Below are positions 18,731 to 22,767 of a stretch of DNA of 22,767 nt, piece by piece. Made by a program: the position numbers and the translations under genes. Origin of the DNA: Branchiostoma floridae (taxonomy: Eukaryota > Chordata > Leptocardii > Amphioxiformes > Branchiostomatidae); the NCBI RefSeq assembly GCF_000003815.2, contig NC_049979.1, positions 33,034,772-33,057,538 of the forward strand, given 5' to 3'. Position 1 is the first letter of the stretch, and each line of letters begins with the position of its first letter. The notes below the pieces were generated by a model. The model had not been told where the DNA came from and made no database searches. It worked only from the letters and a program-made list of their open reading frames with translations.

Positions 18731-18980
18731 TTTTTTTTATTCAAACATTTAAACAGAAATACAGAGTGACAAAAGGGGGCGCACTCAAGTGCAAGACTTA
18801 TTTTGACGCTACCCCTTACTTAAAAAAGCATACATATTTTACAGAGAGAAATCAAGTACAAATAAAAAGCAAAGGAAAATCACATCAGACAGAAAATAAT
18901 ACATTGTACTTAATATAACAAGAAAGGATAAGCGCAAGTCCAGTTTCCCACCCACTGATGAAATAATTGGACACATTACA
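18731..18980 (-). mobile_element. Poly(A)-tailed retroposed sequence with 11-bp target-site duplication
   Basis: AATCCAAGATT occurs at 18720-18730 and again at 18981-18991. Between them is 250 bp beginning on the plus strand with a T run and tattc, which on the minus strand is an end reading GAATA followed by an A run. That is a poly(A) tail with an overlapping poly(A) signal. No tRNA-like A or B box, no LINE motif and no clear open frame was seen. It is therefore a SINE of unknown type, a truncated LINE tail or a retrocopied transcript end. A short duplication plus poly(A) is the mark of LINE-driven insertion. Confidence 0.7.
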
Positions 18981-18991
18981 AATCCAAGATT

Positions 18992-19499
18992 GCAGCCCTT
19001 GATAGCTAAATAACGCCATAATGTCGTCACAATGATACAAAAGTCTTTGTTAGGATTTAATTTTACATGTTTATTAATATCTGAACGTTTGGTAGTCATA
19101 CGATAAGTATTTAAGGAGTAAATCTCAAAAGTTTGTTTTAGAAACTGCGTATTTTGCCTGGGTTCCGTTTGGATCCCAGACCGACTGAACACACATTTCC
19201 AAAGATAGCTTCTCTGGTACTGTATCAATCTTCTTCAAAACCTAGGAGAATGTAGAGTAGATATTGACGGATAAAGTCACGGAAGGAATTCTCCAGATTA
19301 AAAAAAAGGTCAAATGGCACTGAAAAATGTGCGCCTAGGGTCTAGACGGACCAAACCCCAGGGTTTTACTAGCATTCGAGCATACAACAGGCCACGCCCC
19401 TAATGCAACAACAATGTGGAAGGTCATGCACGGTGTTATCTAAAATTTATAACAGAGCAATCGCCTCATTTAGCAAGATAGGGCGGCCCAGTCAAGACA
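18992..19499. other. Intergenic DNA, nothing recognised
   Basis: Possibly the continuation of MITE copy D for a few dozen bases (ataacgccataatgtcg near 19008), then unassigned sequence. No exon-like or terminal-repeat signal was found. Confidence 0.4.
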
Positions 19500-19619
19500 A
19501 TGGAGCCTGCTATTGAGGCCAAACGCAGAGCCTTCATAGCTCAGAAAAGACGCCAAACTAGGCAGACACTCACAGCGCTCAGGACTGCTCATAGCACCGC
19601 ACAACCTACTGCCAGAGAA
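19500..19619 (+). pseudogene. LINE endonuclease-RT linker fragment (third LINE)
   Basis: The plus-strand frame gives EPAIEAKRRAFIAQKRR, QTLTALRTAHS and QPTARE before the N gap. An (I/V)xPAIEAKRxAFxAxK block followed by an ALRxAxxxxQxxAR(x)CA block is the linker ahead of RT in a common invertebrate LINE group. The RT that fits it resumes after the second gap, at 20782, on the same strand. It starts at or near 19480; nothing endonuclease-like precedes it, so this copy is 5'-truncated. The ATG at 19500 is internal and not a real start. Confidence 0.7.
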
Positions 19620-19719
19620 NNNNNNNNNNNNNNNNNNNNNNNNNNNNNNNNNNNNNNNNNNNNNNNNNNNNNNNNNNNNNNNNNNNNNNNNNNNNNNNNN
19701 NNNNNNNNNNNNNNNNNNN

Positions 19720-20681
19720 ACGGATGTGTATTGCATTGTCTAGCGCAGACAAAGGCCACAAACACCCATCGTTCATTGAATCATTCTTATTTCTTCTTTA
19801 ATCATTTTGCACTCACACTGAGATTCTGTTTCTAAATAAATAAATCTGAACTGCTGCTATAGACTTCTGCGTGTATTGCGATAATCAGTTACGTGATCTG
19901 CCCCCTTTGTATGAAGAGCTAGGAAAATAAACTAACCAAAGAAGTTTAATTTGGAAATTCGTAAACTAGTGATGTACGATGTTTTTATAGAGTGCCTGTC
20001 GCGTCATAGCGAGGAAGTTGAACTGAAACGACGTTGGACATAGGGAAAACATAGGACTGCGATCTGATTTATGGGCAGCTTTTTGTCAAAAGAATAGAAA
20101 GAACACGGGACAAAATACAGTCCATTTTCTTGGTTACTGTCTCTAATTTTGGCTACTGTCGACGCACAAACTCAGTGAAATGATCTATGTTAAGATATAA
20201 CCTCCTTGACTCGATGTACTAAATTTTTGTCCCGGGTTATGTTCTTGATTGTACAAACTAAATGACAACGTTGAACGTTAAATTTCTACCGATGTTTCAA
20301 GCTGTTGATAATCACAGCGGCATGTTTCACATCTTTCTCGGCAGGTATTGTTTTACTGTGAAATACGGGTAATCAGGCAGCTCAAACAACCTCCTTGACG
20401 TCATTGTAACAATAGACATCATGGCTGGTACTAGCGGTAGTTCACAGCTCTTTGTGTCTGTGCCCATGCAAATTCTTCAGAAAAAGCCAATAGAATTTCT
20501 CCTCGCACAATGATAGGGTCAAACCTTCGGCCAATCAACGTGCCAGTCACAATTTTCAAATTCTTCAGTTGAGTTGGTATTGTGAATTCCGCGTCTTTGC
20601 GTGTGGATGTGCTTTCTTGCTGTCCAAGTGTGTCTATATACCAGGGTGCGTTATCTGATGGTACCGAGGAACATTGGTCAT
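19720..20681. other. Short contig between two gaps, origin unclear
   Basis: This 962-base piece is bounded by two 100-N gaps and interrupts the third LINE between its linker and RT. Most of it is unrecognised. It has an aaataaataaat run near 19835 and a TGACGTCA at 20396-20403. Its right end holds a minus-strand open frame described separately. It does not read as LINE on either strand, so it is either an insertion or a piece placed here by scaffolding. Confidence 0.5.
20431..20681 (-). CDS. Hypothetical 82-codon open segment ending in a stop; possible terminal exon
   Basis: Reading the minus strand from the gap edge, DQCSSVPSDNAPWYIDT, then EFTIPTQLKNLKIVTG, RRFDPIIVRGEILLAFS and ending AVNYR, with TAG at 20431-20433. 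It has a natural-looking mix of residues, an amphipathic middle and no low complexity. I do not recognise a family. The upstream side is lost in the N gap, so no start or acceptor can be checked. It could be the last exon of an unknown gene, part of a transposon protein, or chance. It is separated from the glycosyltransferase gene by 4 kb and is on the opposite strand. Confidence 0.3.
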
Positions 20682-20781
20682 NNNNNNNNNNNNNNNNNNN
20701 NNNNNNNNNNNNNNNNNNNNNNNNNNNNNNNNNNNNNNNNNNNNNNNNNNNNNNNNNNNNNNNNNNNNNNNNNNNNNNNNN

Positions 20782-22767
20782 TGGAGAAAGAGCTGTTGTC
20801 CCGAGACATGAGGAATACACTCATGGTAACACTTTATAAAAACAAGGGTGATCGAGGAGATTGTAATAACTATAGAGGCATATCGCTCCTTAACCCTATT
20901 CAGACGGGGGGGGGGCTTTTGAGGCCCGCGGCAACTTCGATGTCCTATAACGCCAGAACGCCTTACGCTAAAGCCACCAAATTTGGTGAGTTTTCCTAAA
21001 ATATTGTTGGCAACAATTTTATGAAGTTTGACAAATTTTTCATTTTTTCGTGTTGCCATGGCAACCGTTTGCTGACAGGCAGTTTTGCCAAAAATCACTA
21101 TTTTTGGTTCTAACAATGTATTTTTCACATTTATTTGCTATATTACTGCTATTTTGTTACATAAATAAAATCTTATATTATTTAGCATATCTTTCATAAT
21201 AATATATGCATAAATTATGCTAATTTGATGACGTCATCAGCCGAAAATCCAAGATGGCGTACCGTATGGCAAGATCAAGAATAACAAGCTAATTATCCCT
21301 TAAAATTTGCAACTACCTTGTATTTTTTCATCAAAAACCATCTAAATGAATGAATTTAGTCTATTTCCATTGCCCTTTGTGATTATTTGTTGCAAAAAAA
21401 GTACTTTTAGAAATTCAAGGTAGTGGATATAATATGGCGGAGCCTAACTCGTATCTTAGATGTGCATGACGTCATTTTTTGACGTCATTATGACGTCATC
21501 GATGTTGCTATTGGCAATACAAGTCGTAATAAACATTATAATTCTGTTATCTGCACTTGTTGTTACATTTTTGTAGTATAACTTGAAGTTTTCTGAGAAT
21601 ACCCTTTTTTCATGGGTCCGGCCAATATAATCAAATTGATGACGTCATAATTACGTCATTTTACGTCAACGTAACGTCAAACGTCATATACTTGTTAGAT
21701 ATTATGTCGATATCACGTCCTGAAAATTTGGTGGCCCTACGGCACGCCGTTCTAGAGTTAGAGGACTTAGAAGTGGAGGGCCTCAAAAGCCCCCCCCCCC
21801 CCGGTCCAGGGATGACCAAAAAAGCCCGGTCTGAATAGGGTTAACATTGTCGGAAAAGTGTATGCCAGGATCCTCCACAACATACTGAAAATCCTGGCTG
21901 GTCGTGTGTACCCGGAATCACAATGTGGATATGGGGCAGGAAGATCAACAACCGACATGATCTTCTCCCTACGTCAATTGCAGGAAAAGAGCCGGGAACA
22001 GGGCCAAACCCTATACATGCTGTTCATAGTCTCACTAAAGCCTTCAATTTAGTGAGCAGGAAAGGCTTGTTCGAACTTCTGAAGAAGGTCGGCTGTTCAC
22101 CAAAACTAAGCAGCAAGGTCGTTTTCTTTCACACCGACATGAAATGGACTGTATTGTTCGATGTATCCTGTTTGGACTCTTTCTCCATAAAGAGCGGCGT
22201 AAAGCAGGGGTGACTGTGCTAGCACCATTCTCTTTGGAATTTACTTCTACATACTGTTGTCGCACGCCTTCGACGCATCCGCAGACGGAGGTTTTTCTTG
22301 CATACAAGGTCTGACGGGAAGCTATTTAACCTCGCACGGATTCGCTCTAAGACAAAGGTGAGGACAGTACTCCTAAGAGAGATGCTTTTTGCAGATGATG
22401 CAGCGCTCGCGGCCAACACAGCGGTCGCTCTTCAGAGACTGAGCAACTGCTTTGGCACTGCATCTAAGCTGTTTGGTTTCACCGTGAGTTTGAAGAAAAC
22501 CTGCGTCTGTGCACAAGGGGTAAGCACTCCCCCTGCCATCACTATGGACAATGTACTCTTTAAAAAATGTAGACAGCTTTACTGAGTGTCCTACTGTACG
22601 GGAGTGAGGCGTGAAACACATACGTACGGCAAGAACGCCGATTAAACGCCTTCCATATGTGATGTCTCTGACGCATCTTAGGCTTTACCTGGAGAGACGC
22701 GGCACCTAGCCATTTCGACCGCTTTTTCTTGGTCCCGATTTTTTCCCATTGACGTAAGCATCAAGCG
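20782..22767 (+). pseudogene. LINE reverse transcriptase (third LINE), split by a MITE
   Basis: Plus strand. WEKELLSRDMRNTLMVTLYK then GDCNNYRGISLL is motif 1-2. The frame is cut at 20890 by MITE copy F and resumes at 21845 with IVGKVYARILHNILK, ESQCGYGAGRSTTDMIFSLR, a damaged motif A, LFELLKKVGCSPKL, IKSGVKQG (motif B), LLREMLFADDAALAAN (motif C, FADD), FTVSLKKTCV and, after an internal deletion, LLSVLLYGSEA and RQERRLNAFHM. Lesions: one base lost at 22029-22030, removing the motif-A Asp frame; two extra bases at 22211-22215 after the motif-B QG; loss of the thumb region near 22570; TGA at 22612-22614 for the Trp of YGSEAW. It is inactive. It runs to the window end. A different family from the LINE at 1620-5200. 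Confidence 0.85.
20890..21844 (-). mobile_element. Complete TTAA-family MITE inserted in a LINE (copy F)
   Basis: TTAA at 20890-20893 and 21841-21844 flanks a 947-bp body that starts CCCTATTCAGAC and ends GTCTGAATAGGG, a perfect 12-bp terminal match. Removing the body and one TTAA restores the LINE reading frame exactly (GISLL followed by NIVGK), which proves the TTAA duplication. The right terminal repeat continues through CGGGC, a T run, a ccctggacc block, poly-G and cttttgaggccc (read inward). The left terminal repeat lacks the CGGGC-to-ggac part but has the poly-G and cttttgaggccc. Five TGACGTCA lie at 21229, 21467, 21480, 21491 and 21640. It has no transposase. CCC termini with TTAA are typical of piggyBac-type transposition. 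Confidence 0.92.

Noticed and set aside
20601-20999. Plus-strand frame joining LINE RT to MITE sequence
   Set aside because: Half is N and the rest runs from the LINE into the inserted MITE; the true LINE frame resumes after the MITE.
1-22767. A new multi-gene system, tRNA or rRNA genes
   Set aside because: Only one host gene is supported; no cloverleaf, rRNA-like or clustered gene signal was seen on either strand by reading, though a covariance-model scan was not possible.

Overview
This window looks like intron-rich, transposon-dense DNA from an invertebrate animal. There are spliced exons with GT/AG boundaries, three kinds of non-LTR retrotransposon debris, many TTAA-flanked miniature elements, microsatellites and poly-C tracts. 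There are no bacterial operons or RNA genes. The species cannot be fixed from sequence alone. A marine deuterostome such as amphioxus or a hemichordate is my low-confidence guess, based on the host gene family and the style of the repeats. Five runs of N (1045-1502, 4191-4290, 6307-6406, 19620-19719, 20682-20781) mark a draft assembly, and the four 100-base runs are probably size placeholders.

Host gene. One plus-strand gene runs through about the first 17 kb: a beta-1,4-N-acetylgalactosaminyltransferase of the B4GALNT1/B4GALNT2 type (CAZy GT12). Four C-terminal exons are recognisable: 670-860, 6229 into the gap at 6307, 14649-14756, and the terminal exon 16459-16637, with a poly(A) signal near 16673. 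Splice phases agree where they can be tested (860/6229 are both phase 0; 14756/16459 share a split codon). N-terminal exons lie upstream of the window. The stretch between the DDD metal-binding motif and the exon at 14649 was not found and may lie in the gap. One base is missing just before the DDD codons, six bases or so from the contig edge, so it is either a sequencing error or a real lesion.

Introns and downstream DNA. The gene's introns hold (i) a near full-length, broken APE-type LINE on the minus strand (about 1620-5200); (ii) a 5'-truncated CR1/L2-like LINE on the minus strand (about 9175-11930) that sits inside a 95-bp tandem repeat array; (iii) at least eight copies or fragments of one piggyBac-like MITE family (TTAA target; termini CCCTATTCAGAC...) in both orientations; (iv) a CAGGGCTCG-ended MITE nested inside one of those copies; (v) a large old inverted duplication at 8513-9006. 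Downstream of the gene there are further MITE copies, a 250-bp poly(A) retroposed sequence with an 11-bp target-site duplication inserted into one MITE, and a third LINE (19500-22767, plus strand) whose reverse transcriptase reading frame is split by a complete MITE exactly at a TTAA.

The elements form a readable stratigraphy: LINE then MITE (20890-21844), tandem array then CR1 (9175-11930), MITE then CAGGG element (14999-15348), and MITE then poly(A) retroposon (18731-18980). I found no evidence of a new multi-gene system. The main results are the cryptic spliced glycosyltransferase gene and a MITE family that carries many CRE-like (TGACGTCA) and YY1-like (CCGCCATCTT) motifs in and near the gene.
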